A stretch of 10,741 nucleotides of DNA. Source: Candidatus Segetimicrobium genomatis (GTDB taxonomy: Bacteria > Sysuimicrobiota > Sysuimicrobiia > Sysuimicrobiales > Segetimicrobiaceae). Below are positions 1 to 6,868 of the stretch, piece by piece. The position numbers were made by a program, and so were the translations under genes. The stretch lies in contig VBAO01000140.1 of the NCBI GenBank assembly GCA_005883865.1, positions 1 through 10,741 of the forward strand, in the 5' to 3' direction. Positions within the stretch are counted from its first letter, which is position 1. Every line of letters begins with the position of its first letter. The notes beneath the pieces are model-generated. The model saw nothing but the letters and a program-made list of their open reading frames with translations. It was not told where the DNA came from and did no database searches.

Positions 1-118
1 GTACAAGATCGCGTGCGCGCAACTCTGCGGAACGGGGCATTTTACGATGCAGGGAAACGTCACGGTCGAGTCGCAGGCGGCGTTTGAGCAGTGGCTCCGG
101 CAGCAGGCGGCGCACTGA
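1..118 (+). CDS. coxB: Cytochrome c oxidase subunit II, C-terminal end (partial)
   Basis: The frame is open from the window edge (codons from base 2) to a TGA at 116-118, giving the last 38 residues. It contains CAQLCGTGHFTM, the second half of the binuclear CuA site (C-x3-C-x3-H-x3-M) that accepts electrons from cytochrome c. The spacing fits subunit II exactly. The protein ends 27 residues after this motif, so no cytochrome c domain is fused at the C-terminus. That points to an aa3-type rather than a caa3-type oxidase. The domain would lie outside the membrane. It is followed after 27 nt by coxA on the same strand. The N-terminal membrane hairpin and the first CuA ligand lie outside the window. 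Confidence 0.93.
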   Translation, partial: YKIACAQLCGTGHFTMQGNVTVESQAAFEQWLRQQAAH

Positions 119-133
119 AGGGCGATCCCGATC

Positions 134-140
134 AAGGAGA
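134..140 (+). promoter_or_regulatory. Ribosome binding site of coxA
   Basis: AAGGAGA lies 5 nt upstream of the ATG at 146. This strong Shine-Dalgarno match decides the start. The overlapping frame that begins at 91 has no comparable site and encodes a protein without family features. Confidence 0.75.
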
Positions 141-145
141 GCAGA

Positions 146-1900
146 ATGGACACTCCGGCAGCAGCAGCGCACGAGGCGCACGCAGCGCACCCCAGGGAGA
201 GCTTCATCCGCCACTACATCTTCAGCCTGGACCACAAGACGATCGGCAAGCAGTACTACTTCGTCACGCTGTTCATGGCGATCGTCGGGGGATCGCTCGC
301 GATGCTGATGCGCGCCCACCTCGCCTCGCCGGAACGGGGCATCCTGGATCCGGGCACGTATCTCCAGGCGGCGACGATGCACGGGACCGTGATGATCTTC
401 TTCTTCCTCACCACGATCCTCACCGGCGCCTTCGGCAACGTCTTGATCCCGTTGATGATCGGGGCCGGCGACATGGCCTTTCCGTTCCTCAACATGCTGT
501 CCTTCTGGACCTTCTTCCCGTCGGTGCTCATCCTGCTCGCCTCGTTCTTCGTGCCCGGCGGGCCGGCGGGCAACGGCTGGACCTCCTACGCCCCGCTCTC
601 GGCCGTGCCCCAGGCCTCGCCCGGCTCCGGGCTCGGCCAGACCCTGTGGGCCGTCGCCATCCTGATCCTGATGATCTCCTCGCTGTTCGGCTCGCTGAAC
701 TTCCTCACGACCATCATCAACATGCGGGCCCGCGGGCTGTCCATGGGCAGGCTCCCGCTGACGATCTGGGGGATCTTCATCACCGCCATCCTCGCCCTGC
801 TCTCGTTTCCGGTGCTCATGGCCGCGCTCACGATGCTCCTCTTCGATCGGACGGCGGGCACCAGCTTCTTCATCCCCTCCGGCCTGCTGGTCGGCGGCCA
901 GATCGTCCCCCACAACGGCGGGGAGGCGCTGCTCTGGCAGCACCTCTTCTGGTTCTTCGGGCATCCCGAGGTGTACATCCTCATCCTCGGGCCCATGGGG
1001 ATCGTGTCGGACGTCATCTCGACGTTCTCGCGGAAGCCCATCTTCGGGTACACGGCCATGGTCCTCTCGCTCGCCGCGATCGGGTTCCTGAGCTTCCTCG
1101 TCTGGGGCCACCACATGTTCGTCAGCGGCATGAACCCGGTGCTCGGGGCGACGTTCACGATCTCCACGATGATCATCGCCATCCCGTCGGCGATCAAGAC
1201 GTTCAACTGGCTGACCACCCTGTGGCAGGCGCGGATCCAGTTTACGACCGCCCTGCTGTTTGCCGTGGGGTTCGTCTCGCTGTTCGTCACGGGGGGGCTG
1301 AGCGGGATCTTCCTCGCCGCCTCGCCGGTCGACCTCTACTTCCACGACACCTATTTCGTCGTCGCGCACTTCCACTTCGTGATGGCGGCCGCCGCGCTCT
1401 TCGCGATCTTCGCCGGGACCTACTACTGGTTCCCCAAGATGTTCGGCCGGATGATGAACGAGCCGCTCGGCAAGATTCACTTCGTCTTGACCTTCCTCGG
1501 CATCTACGGGACGTTCTACCCGATGCACTTCCTGGGGACCCACGGGATGAGCCGCCGGCTCTACACCCCGAGCACGTACCCGTTCCTGGCGAGCGTCCAG
1601 CCGCTCGACATCTTCATCTCAGGGGCCGCGTTTGTGCTCGGGGCGGCCCAGCTCATCTTCATCTTCAACTTCTTCTCGAGCATGCTGCGCGGTCCCCGAG
1701 CCGAACGCAACCCGTGGCACGCCAACACGCTCGAGTGGACCGCGGACTCCCCGCCGCCCCACGGCAACTGGCCTGAGCCGCCGGTCGTCTACCGGTGGCC
1801 GTACGACTACAGCGTCCCGGGCGCGGCGGAAGATTATCTTCCCCAGACCGTGCCGGCCGCTCCGGCGTACGCCTCGGGCCACGGTGGGGGGGAGCAGTAG
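146..1900 (+). CDS. coxA: Cytochrome c oxidase subunit I (A1-type, aa3)
   Basis: This is the catalytic, proton-pumping subunit of the terminal oxidase, reducing O2 to water in the inner membrane. The 584-residue protein is somewhat longer than the usual 530-560, with a short polar N-terminus and a soluble C-terminal tail from about residue 515. Visible ligands are H79 and H410 (low-spin haem a), H408 (haem a3), and H273, H322 and H323 (CuB). Y277 of HPEVY is the residue cross-linked to H273. The D-channel set N98, D109, N116 with E275 and the K-channel set S348, K351, Y277 are present, so it belongs to subfamily A1. About twelve hydrophobic segments span residues 38-510. One oddity is that the usual Pro-Gly/Ala after HPEVYILIL reads Gly-Pro (282-283). 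It sits between coxB and two subunit III genes in one operon. Confidence 0.98.
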   Translation: MDTPAAAAHEAHAAHPRESFIRHYIFSLDHKTIGKQYYFVTLFMAIVGGSLAMLMRAHLASPERGILDPGTYLQAATMHGTVMIFFFLTTILTGAFGNVLIPLMIGAGDMAFPFLNMLSFWTFFPSVLILLASFFVPGGPAGNGWTSYAPLSAVPQASPGSGLGQTLWAVAILILMISSLFGSLNFLTTIINMRARGLSMGRLPLTIWGIFITAILALLSFPVLMAALTMLLFDRTAGTSFFIPSGLLVGGQIVPHNGGEALLWQHLFWFFGHPEVYILILGPMGIVSDVISTFSRKPIFGYTAMVLSLAAIGFLSFLVWGHHMFVSGMNPVLGATFTISTMIIAIPSAIKTFNWLTTLWQARIQFTTALLFAVGFVSLFVTGGLSGIFLAASPVDLYFHDTYFVVAHFHFVMAAAALFAIFAGTYYWFPKMFGRMMNEPLGKIHFVLTFLGIYGTFYPMHFLGTHGMSRRLYTPSTYPFLASVQPLDIFISGAAFVLGAAQLIFIFNFFSSMLRGPRAERNPWHANTLEWTADSPPPHGNWPEPPVVYRWPYDYSVPGAAEDYLPQTVPAAPAYASGHGGGEQ

Positions 1901-1906
1901 CCGGCC

Positions 1907-2560
1907 ATGCCGACCAAGCTTCTGGAAAAGGGAACGGCATCCGGCGCGCGGGGGCCCGGCGCGGGCGGCCGCAACCGGTTCGGTCGTGGAGAGGGAGCCG
2001 TGCCCTCGGGGCAGGCGCCGGCTGCGCGGGCACATACGGCGGTCATGGGGCTCGCGTTCGCCCTCGCGGCGATCGCGATGCTGTTCGTGGCGTTCACGAT
2101 GACCTACCTCGGCCACCGCCAGGAGGGCGACTGGAAGCCCGTTCCCCTCCCCGGGATCCTCTGGCTGGACACCGCGATCCTGCTCGCCAGCAGCGCCGCC
2201 GTGGAGTGGGCGCGGCGGCGGCTTGGGTCAGGGGATGCGCGCGGGCTCCGGTGGGGCCTCACGGCGGCCGGGACGTTGGGAGTGGCGTTCCTGGCCGGGC
2301 AGCTCCTCGCCTGGCGGCAACTCGCGGACCAGGGCGTGTATCTTGCGAGCCATCCCCACAGTTCGTTCTTCTACCTGCTCACCGGCACCCACGGGGTGCA
2401 CCTGCTGGGCGGCCTGATTGCCGTGGGCGCGATCCTCCCCGGGGCCTGGCGCGGGGCCTACTCGCCCGCGAGATCGACCCCCGTGACGCTGGTGGCGATC
2501 TACTGGCATTTCCTGACCGGCCTGTGGCTGTACGTGTTCGCGATCCTGCTCTGGCAGTAG
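1907..2560 (+). CDS. coxC: Cytochrome c oxidase subunit III, first copy (5-helix form)
   Basis: This non-catalytic membrane subunit stabilises subunit I and its proton uptake. The 217 residues hold five hydrophobic segments (about 46-68, 84-104, 117-137, 153-180, 191-215), as in short bacterial subunits III. Family features are HPHSSFFYLLTGTHGVHLLGG at about 149-169 (H162 and H165 in the HGxH motif) and YWHFLTGLW at about 199-207. It starts 6 nt after the coxA stop, with a G-rich stretch in the coxA end as a possible ribosome site. The first 40 residues are a Gly/Arg-rich tail unlike the family. An in-frame GTG at 2000 preceded by GAGGGAG would remove 31 of them and may be the true start. It is clearly different in sequence from the second subunit III gene that follows, so this is not a recent duplication. 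Confidence 0.9.
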   Translation: MPTKLLEKGTASGARGPGAGGRNRFGRGEGAVPSGQAPAARAHTAVMGLAFALAAIAMLFVAFTMTYLGHRQEGDWKPVPLPGILWLDTAILLASSAAVEWARRRLGSGDARGLRWGLTAAGTLGVAFLAGQLLAWRQLADQGVYLASHPHSSFFYLLTGTHGVHLLGGLIAVGAILPGAWRGAYSPARSTPVTLVAIYWHFLTGLWLYVFAILLWQ

Positions 2561-2564
2561 GAGA
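2558..2564 (+). promoter_or_regulatory. Ribosome binding site of the second subunit III gene
   Basis: TAGGAGA overlaps the stop codon of the first subunit III gene and lies 8 nt before the ATG at 2573. This supports that start and tight translational linkage of the two genes. Confidence 0.6.
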
Positions 2565-2572
2565 CCATTGAG

Positions 2573-3199
2573 ATGACGACAGGCGCGGCGGACGCACGGG
2601 AGCGAGGGGACCTGACGGCCCGCTGGAGCGGCGGCCGGTCGCCCTGGGACCTCAGTTGGGGCAAGCTGATGATGTGGCTGTTCCTCATCTCGGACGCCAT
2701 GACGTTCGCGGCGCTCCTGGTGGGGCTGTGGGTCGCGCGGCTCGGCAGTCCGGCCTGGCCCAACCGCCTCGAGATCATGAACCTGCAGTTCGTCGCCGCG
2801 ATGACCGTGATCCTGATCTGCAGCAGCACCACGATGGCCCTCGCGGTATACGCGGCCCGGCAGGGAGCGCGGCGCCAGGCGGTCTGGTTTCTCACCGCCA
2901 CCATCGCGGCGGGCTGCCTCTTCGCGGGCATGCAGGCGACGGAGTGGTCGCACTTCATCCGGGAAGGCGCGCGCCTGACGGGGAACCCGTGGGGCGTGCC
3001 GGCGTTCAGTTTCACCTTCTTTGTCATCACCGGGCTGCACGGCGCCCACGTGCTCGGCGGGATCGTCTACCTGTGGATCATGGCCGACCGGATCGCCCGC
3101 GGACTCTCCTCGGCGGAGGGGCTGGAGATCGCGGGGCTCTACTGGGGGTTTGTCGACCTGGTGTGGGTCTTCATCTGGTCGTCGATCTACCTGCTCTGA
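2573..3199 (+). CDS. Cytochrome c oxidase subunit III, second copy
   Basis: This is a 208-residue membrane protein of the haem-copper oxidase subunit III family with five hydrophobic segments (about 31-55, 71-95, 103-123, 142-170, 186-207). Diagnostic parts are QATEWSHF with E124, FFVITGLHGAHVLGG at 149-163 (H156, H159), and YWGFVDLVWVF at 190-200. Two conserved positions differ. The membrane Glu of the family FLxSE motif is Asp here (D41 in FLISDAMTF), and the His of YWHFVD is Gly (G192). It starts 12 nt after the first subunit III gene, with its own ribosome site. Two subunit III genes side by side are known in several phyla. The copies may form different oxidase assemblies, or together supply the two halves of the V-shaped subunit; that is inference. 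Confidence 0.92.
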   Translation: MTTGAADARERGDLTARWSGGRSPWDLSWGKLMMWLFLISDAMTFAALLVGLWVARLGSPAWPNRLEIMNLQFVAAMTVILICSSTTMALAVYAARQGARRQAVWFLTATIAAGCLFAGMQATEWSHFIREGARLTGNPWGVPAFSFTFFVITGLHGAHVLGGIVYLWIMADRIARGLSSAEGLEIAGLYWGFVDLVWVFIWSSIYLL

Positions 3200-3221
3200 G
3201 GCGGAGGGCGGCGCGCGACGC

Positions 3222-3542
3222 ATGACCGACGGACATGCGGGCACGACCGCAGGCCAGCCGCAGGGATTGACCCGGCTCTACCTGATCGCCTGGCTGGTCC
3301 TCGTCGCCATCACCGCCATCGAGGTGAGCCTGCTCCTCGTCTTCCGCGTCCCCCCGGCGGTCCGCGCCACCGCCCTGATCATCCTCGCGATCATGAAGGC
3401 CACCCTGATCGGCGCGTACTACATGGGCCTCCGGTTCGAGCGGCTGGCCATGGTCTACATCGCGGTCATCCCGCTCCTCCTGCTCGTCCTCATGCTCGTC
3501 GCCGTCGTGCCGGACGTCACGCTCCTGCTGGGACGTCACTAG
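3222..3542 (+). CDS. Cytochrome c oxidase subunit IV (prokaryotic, small)
   Basis: This 106-residue protein has three hydrophobic segments (about 18-41, 47-67, 76-103) and the family signature KATLIGAYYMGLRFER at 59-74, which matches the K-x-xLI-x-x-Y-x-M-x-LRFE pattern of prokaryotic subunit IV (COX4_pro). It is a small assembly or stability subunit of the membrane oxidase, and such genes commonly close bacterial cox operons, as here. The frame is open upstream into the preceding gene. I chose the ATG at 3222 because it lies just after the previous stop and gives the usual length. GGAGGG at 3203-3208 is a rather distant ribosome site (13 nt). No convincing terminator follows. Confidence 0.88.
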   Translation: MTDGHAGTTAGQPQGLTRLYLIAWLVLVAITAIEVSLLLVFRVPPAVRATALIILAIMKATLIGAYYMGLRFERLAMVYIAVIPLLLLVLMLVAVVPDVTLLLGRH

Positions 3543-3584
3543 CGTAGACGCGGTCTCTGAGCAACCATTTTGCGCCGACACCGA

Positions 3585-3800
3585 TCAGGCATCGGGGCGG
3601 CGGAGCGGTGCGAGACGTTCCGCCGCGATGCGCTCGAACATGGCTTGCTGTGAAGACGAGATCGGTTCCTTGTGGTCGCGCTTGACGGGCGGCCAGTAGA
3701 AGATGAATTCCTCGATGCCGACCTCCGCGTAGGAGCCAACAAACTCATCGAACGCCTCGACCGACGAGAGCGGATTCGGCTCGGCGCGGAGGGCAAGCAG
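3585..3800 (-). pseudogene. C-terminal fragment of a luciferase-like (F420/flavin) monooxygenase
   Basis: On the minus strand, roughly the last 65 residues before the TGA at 3585-3587 resemble the C-terminal end of LLM-class oxidoreductases. SSVEAFDEFVGSYAEVGIEE, then FIFYWPP, then MFERIAAERLAPLRR follow the family pattern of an FVG-x-Y-x-E-x-GI-x-EFIFYWPP strand-helix unit and the closing helix ending in LR. Such enzymes are about 300-350 residues long, so more than three quarters is missing. The frame stays open to an ATG at 3881, but the residues encoded beyond about 3790 show no family pattern. They correspond to the antisense of the neighbouring plus-strand fragment. There is no credible ribosome site. 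I take it as a remnant whose 5' part was removed by the event that also cut the neighbour. Confidence 0.7.
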
Positions 3801-3886
3801 AGAAGAGTCACGACTGGAGAGAATACGTTTACCCTGATGATGGCTTTGCCCTTTCCTTTCCTTCTGAACCAACACTGACAAAGTCC

Positions 3887-4249
3887 ATGGTCCCGCTCAA
3901 GAACGGTGGTGAGGCTGAGTTGCATCAATACTCGGTTGACGCGGGCAGCTATGCCTTTATGGCAGATGTCAGCACCTACGCTCCGTCCGCCAATGCGCTC
4001 TCCTTGACCGGCGCTAGGGACGGGATGGTAAGTGCGGTAAAAGGCAACCTCGTCTCTGAGATGCCGATCTCTCTGGGGACCTACCCTGGCCTTCAGATAG
4101 AGTTCGAAACCCAAGGCTTCCACGCTCGGGCTCGTCTATATATCGTTGGGAGAAAACTCTACCAGATTCTCTCCGGGGCGGATAGCGACAAGCCTATTTC
4201 GCAGAATACGACACGCTTCTTCGAGTCTTTCCGTCTGTTGGGCGGCTAG
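3887..4249 (+). CDS. Small exported-type protein, 5'-truncated (hypothetical)
   Basis: From the ATG this is a 120-residue soluble protein ending at a TAG. Its pattern is familiar from uncharacterised secreted bacterial proteins: GARDGMVSAVKGNLVSE, then GYPG-like TYPGLQIEF, then ARLYIVGRKLYQIL, and a final FFESFRLLGG. The same frame continues upstream without a stop to about 3704. The stretch encoded from about 3803 (HDWREYVYPDDGFALSFPSE) looks like the natural beginning of this domain, but there is no ATG, GTG or TTG there and no signal peptide. The ATG at 3887 lies inside the domain with no ribosome site. So the gene has probably lost its start and export signal and may be dead. One counted 60-base line (3901-3960) has 32 G+C, clearly below the neighbouring genes, which suggests a different origin. 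Function unknown. Confidence 0.55.
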   Translation: MVPLKNGGEAELHQYSVDAGSYAFMADVSTYAPSANALSLTGARDGMVSAVKGNLVSEMPISLGTYPGLQIEFETQGFHARARLYIVGRKLYQILSGADSDKPISQNTTRFFESFRLLGG

Positions 4250-4269
4250 CACAGTCGTGAGGCCGCGCG

Positions 4270-5703
4270 TCAGCGCGCGATGCCGGCCAGCTCCTTCGCG
4301 AGCGCCACGTACCGGTCCATCGGAGCCGTCCGGTAGATCGTCAGCTTCTCCGCCTCGATCGATCCCTCGGCATGGATCGCCAGCACGGCGTGGTAGCCGC
4401 CGAGCTGTGAGGTCGTGACATCCGAGATCAGGTTGAGCAGCCTGAGGCGGGCCTCGGCGTCGACCCCCTTCCCGCCCAGGTAGCGCTCGAGGAGCGGGCG
4501 GGTCGCCGGCTGCTGCCAATCCGCCTCGCCGGGGGCGGTGACGAGGAGGCCCCCCGCGATCTCCTGCACGTAGGCGACCGCCTGGTGGAACTGGGTGGCG
4601 AAATGCAGCTTGGCGATGTTGACGGTCCCGGGATCGGGCACCGCGATCCCGAGCGCCCCGCGGGCGCAGTCGAGCGCCGCCATCCGCGTGAGCGCCCGGA
4701 GGGTCCCGGCGTACGCGGCGAGCCAGGTGATCTTGTCGCGGACGTGACCGGCCCGCTCGATCCCGTTGTATTCGGCGATCAGGCGGGCCGCGCCGACGAG
4801 GAGGTCGACGAGCGGGAGCTTGTAGGACACCGCGGTGAACCGGTGAAACTCCACGAACGTCCGCGCGAGCGGCCCCGCGTACTCCCACTCCCCCTGCAAG
4901 AACACCCGGTCGCGGGGCACGAAGACGTCGTCGAAGACGGTGAGCGATTCGGTCATCCGGTGCCGGCTCGAGAGCGGGTGGTCGAACGAGGACGCGGCGT
5001 GGTCGCCGTAGGGGCTGACCACCAGGGTCAGGCCGCGCGTCGCGACCGGCACCGCGAACGCCACGGCGTACGCCCGGTCGCGCTCCCCCATCGCCCGCGT
5101 GGGGAGCACGATGAGCTCGTTGGCGTTCATGCTCACGGACGTGTGCATCTTCGCGCCGCGGACCACGATCCCGTCATCGCGCTCCTCGACGACCCGCAGG
5201 TAGTAATCCGGGTGCGCCTGGTCGGCCGGGCCGGCGCCCCGGTCGCCCTTGACGTCGGTCTGCGCCACCGCCATCGCGAGATCCCGGTCGCGGCAGTGGG
5301 CATGGTACGCCCGAACCCGATCGAGATAGCGCGTGCCCCGCGCCCGGTCCGCCTCGTGCGCCACCAGGTGAAGGGCGAACAGCGCGTCGGTCCCGATCTC
5401 CTTGAGCAGCGGGACGACCGTCCCTCCCAGGCGGGTGCTCGTCTCAATGAGCTCCATTCGCGCAAGGAGGTCCTCGGCGGTCTGGGGGAAGGCGAAGTAG
5501 CGGCTCATCTCCCCGCCGGCGGGATGCGGGACGACCGCGAGCGCCCGGAACCGGGGATCCGCCGCCATCGCGTAGTCCAACGCCGCGTGGTCGACGGCGA
5601 CCCGAAGGGCCGGGTGCGCGGTCACATCGGGGACGCGCTGCCCGTCGTAGTACACGACCCGGCCGTCCCGCAGGCTCGCCCGGTACTCGTCCGTGGTCTT
5701 CAT
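4270..5703 (-). CDS. HpaB/AbfD-family flavoprotein (4-hydroxyphenylacetate 3-hydroxylase-like)
   Basis: This 477-residue protein of the 4-hydroxyphenylacetate 3-monooxygenase / 4-hydroxybutyryl-CoA dehydratase family has an acyl-CoA-dehydrogenase-like fold that binds FAD or FADH2. Typical parts are TDVKGDRGAGP (149-159), VVEERDDGIVVRGAKMHTS (171-189), LIVLPTRAM (197-205), FDDVFVPRDRVFL (257-269) and FHRFTAVSYKLPLVDLLVGA (286-305). The sequence pattern is closer to the dehydratase (AbfD) branch, yet the iron-sulfur ligands are absent. H287 is kept, but the Cys expected 7 residues later is Y294, and the whole protein has only C137 and C346. A [4Fe-4S] dehydratase is therefore unlikely, and a flavin-dependent hydroxylase of an aromatic or acyl substrate is more plausible. 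The ATG overlaps the aroM stop as ATGA, with GGAGGGGG 4 nt upstream. The substrate cannot be read from the sequence. Confidence 0.85.
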   Translation of the reverse strand: MKTTDEYRASLRDGRVVYYDGQRVPDVTAHPALRVAVDHAALDYAMAADPRFRALAVVPHPAGGEMSRYFAFPQTAEDLLARMELIETSTRLGGTVVPLLKEIGTDALFALHLVAHEADRARGTRYLDRVRAYHAHCRDRDLAMAVAQTDVKGDRGAGPADQAHPDYYLRVVEERDDGIVVRGAKMHTSVSMNANELIVLPTRAMGERDRAYAVAFAVPVATRGLTLVVSPYGDHAASSFDHPLSSRHRMTESLTVFDDVFVPRDRVFLQGEWEYAGPLARTFVEFHRFTAVSYKLPLVDLLVGAARLIAEYNGIERAGHVRDKITWLAAYAGTLRALTRMAALDCARGALGIAVPDPGTVNIAKLHFATQFHQAVAYVQEIAGGLLVTAPGEADWQQPATRPLLERYLGGKGVDAEARLRLLNLISDVTTSQLGGYHAVLAIHAEGSIEAEKLTIYRTAPMDRYVALAKELAGIAR

Positions 5704-6341
5704 GTCGCCCCCTCCAGGATCTCGCGCGCGATCATCGCGACGGCGGCGCTGGCGAGCATCGCCGGGACCCCCGTGATTTGCGCGATCGTCTGCCGCATGG
5801 GACGCGTGTACCCGATGCAGTCCATGACGACCAGTCCGACCCCGGCCGTCCGGAGCGCCTGCCCGGCGGCTTCGACCGTCTACCGGGACTCCGCGGCCGC
5901 CTGCTGGGCGGGATCGGGGATGAGGACGCCGAGGCGTGCCTCCCCCCGGCCGGCGCCTCCCAGGCCCTCGACGGCCGCCGCCACGACGTGGTGCAGGACC
6001 CGCCGGGGCACGAGGACCGGGCCCCGAGGACGCACCGCGGGAAACTCCCCGGTGCAGAGGAGGATGCAGAGATCGGCGTCCCGGCTCAGCTGATCCAGAC
6101 AGGATTGGATCCGGGGCTCGAGATGACGGCGGGCGAGCCGCACCTCACGGCCGGTCCGCAGCCGGCTGACCAGGACGTCGTCTCCGGCGCCGGGAGCGAG
6201 GGCGAGGATCTCGGCCTCGCTGAGATCGTCCAGCGCGCCGGCCTGGACGAGCCGCGCTCCCGGGAGGGCCAGCTCGTACTCCTCGATCAGGTCCGGGCGG
6301 GGCGACTGCCCGATCGTCACGAGGCCGACGGTGCGCCCCAT
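5700..6341 (-). pseudogene. aroM: AroM family protein, interrupted by an in-frame TAG
   Basis: AroM proteins (about 225 residues) belong to the Asp/Glu racemase-like superfamily, and their role is not established. The N-terminus GRTVGLVTIGQSPRPDL is the classic family opening, followed by APGAGDDVLVSRLRTG and a first LLCTGEF motif. After about 153 residues the frame meets TAG at 5880-5882. The same frame then resumes with TVEAAGQALRTAG and the second-half motif VVMDCIGYTRPMRQ, and ends at the TGA at 5700-5702, overlapping the hpaB ATG by 4 nt. The interrupted product lacks the second half and its Cys. Counting from memory of E. coli AroM, the region around the TAG is also some 10-20 residues short. 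The ATG at 6339-6341 overlaps the dgt stop as TGATG; a GTG 3 nt further up is an alternative. The truncated open frame is 5880-6341. Confidence 0.82.
5880..5882 (-). other. Premature in-frame TAG in aroM
   Basis: On the minus strand the codons read GAG TCC CGG TAG ACG GTC GAA. The family sequence continues downstream in the same frame for 59 codons to the natural overlap with hpaB, so this is a nonsense or deletion-junction lesion, not the gene end. TAG is the normal terminator of coxA, the first subunit III gene, ppdK and glyS in this window, so recoding is unlikely. Confidence 0.8.
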
Positions 6342-6862
6342 CACAGGCTCGCCCAGGTGCGCGGCACGAAGAGCTGCTCACCCATCCGGATCGCGAACCG
6401 GTCGGTCATGCCGGCCAGGAAGTCGCAGACGGCCCGGGGGACCGTCGAGTGGCCTTCGTCGAGCAGCCGCCGGGCCTCCTCCCCGATCTCGCCGGGATGG
6501 TCGGTGAAATACCCGAACAGGGCGAAGAGCAGCCGCTGGGCCTTTCCCACCTCGGCCTTCGCCGCGGACCCCTGGTAGACGGTTTCGAACAGGAAGTCTT
6601 TGAGCCCGTTGAGCGCGATGCGCACCGCCTCGGTCATCTGAATCCGTCCGGTTCCGGCCGAGCAGGAGACGATGTCTTTCACCGTGGTGTCCAACCACTG
6701 GCCGCGGGTCTGGCCCAAGACTTCGCGCACCGCCTCGGGCACATCGGCCTCGTGGATCAGTCCCGCCCGGATCGCGTCGTCCGTATCGTGATGGACGTAG
6801 GCGACCCGGTCGGCCACCCGGGCCAGCTGGCCTTCGACCGTCTCGAGCCCCTGCTCGGGCAC
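6341..6862 (-). pseudogene. dgt: dGTPase-like HD-domain protein, C-terminal segment
   Basis: This is the second part of a dNTP triphosphohydrolase, in the same frame as the first part and separated from it only by TGA and two codons. It holds GQLARVADRVAYVHHDTDDA, where the Asp of ADRVAY is the fourth metal ligand of the H...HD...D site. The conserved tail includes FLFETVYQGSAAKAE and AVCDFLAGMTDRFAIRM, then ELFVPRTW-like QLFVPRTWASL. The segment would start at a GTG (6860-6862), 6 nt past the TGA, so re-initiation is conceivable, but no usable ribosome site spacing is seen. Alone it lacks three of four metal ligands. Residues between the TGA and TVEGQ are fewer than in the family, where a longer stretch with a conserved GI-x-x-H lies. 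The stop TGA overlaps the aroM start. Confidence 0.85.
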
Positions 6863-6868
6863 CCCCTC

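Noticed and set aside
586..1290. 234-codon minus-strand open frame opposite coxA
   Set aside because: It is fully inside coxA, whose protein is unambiguous. It has no ribosome site or domain.
3512..3600. Possible terminators after the cox operon: GACGTC pair at 3513-3538, AGAC-GCG-GTCT, and CCGAT-CAGGC-ATCGG at 3581-3595
   Set aside because: The stems are 4-6 bp, two of them overlap coding sequence, and none is followed by a T-run in either direction. They are not convincing as intrinsic terminators.
3672..3878. 68-codon plus-strand frame in the fragment region
   Set aside because: It crosses the fragment join and is antisense to the monooxygenase remnant, with no ribosome site or family pattern.
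4585..6093. Long plus-strand open frame opposite hpaB and aroM
   Set aside because: High GC suppresses stops on the opposite strand. The translation is Arg/Asp/His-rich with no family pattern, while the minus strand has clear homology.
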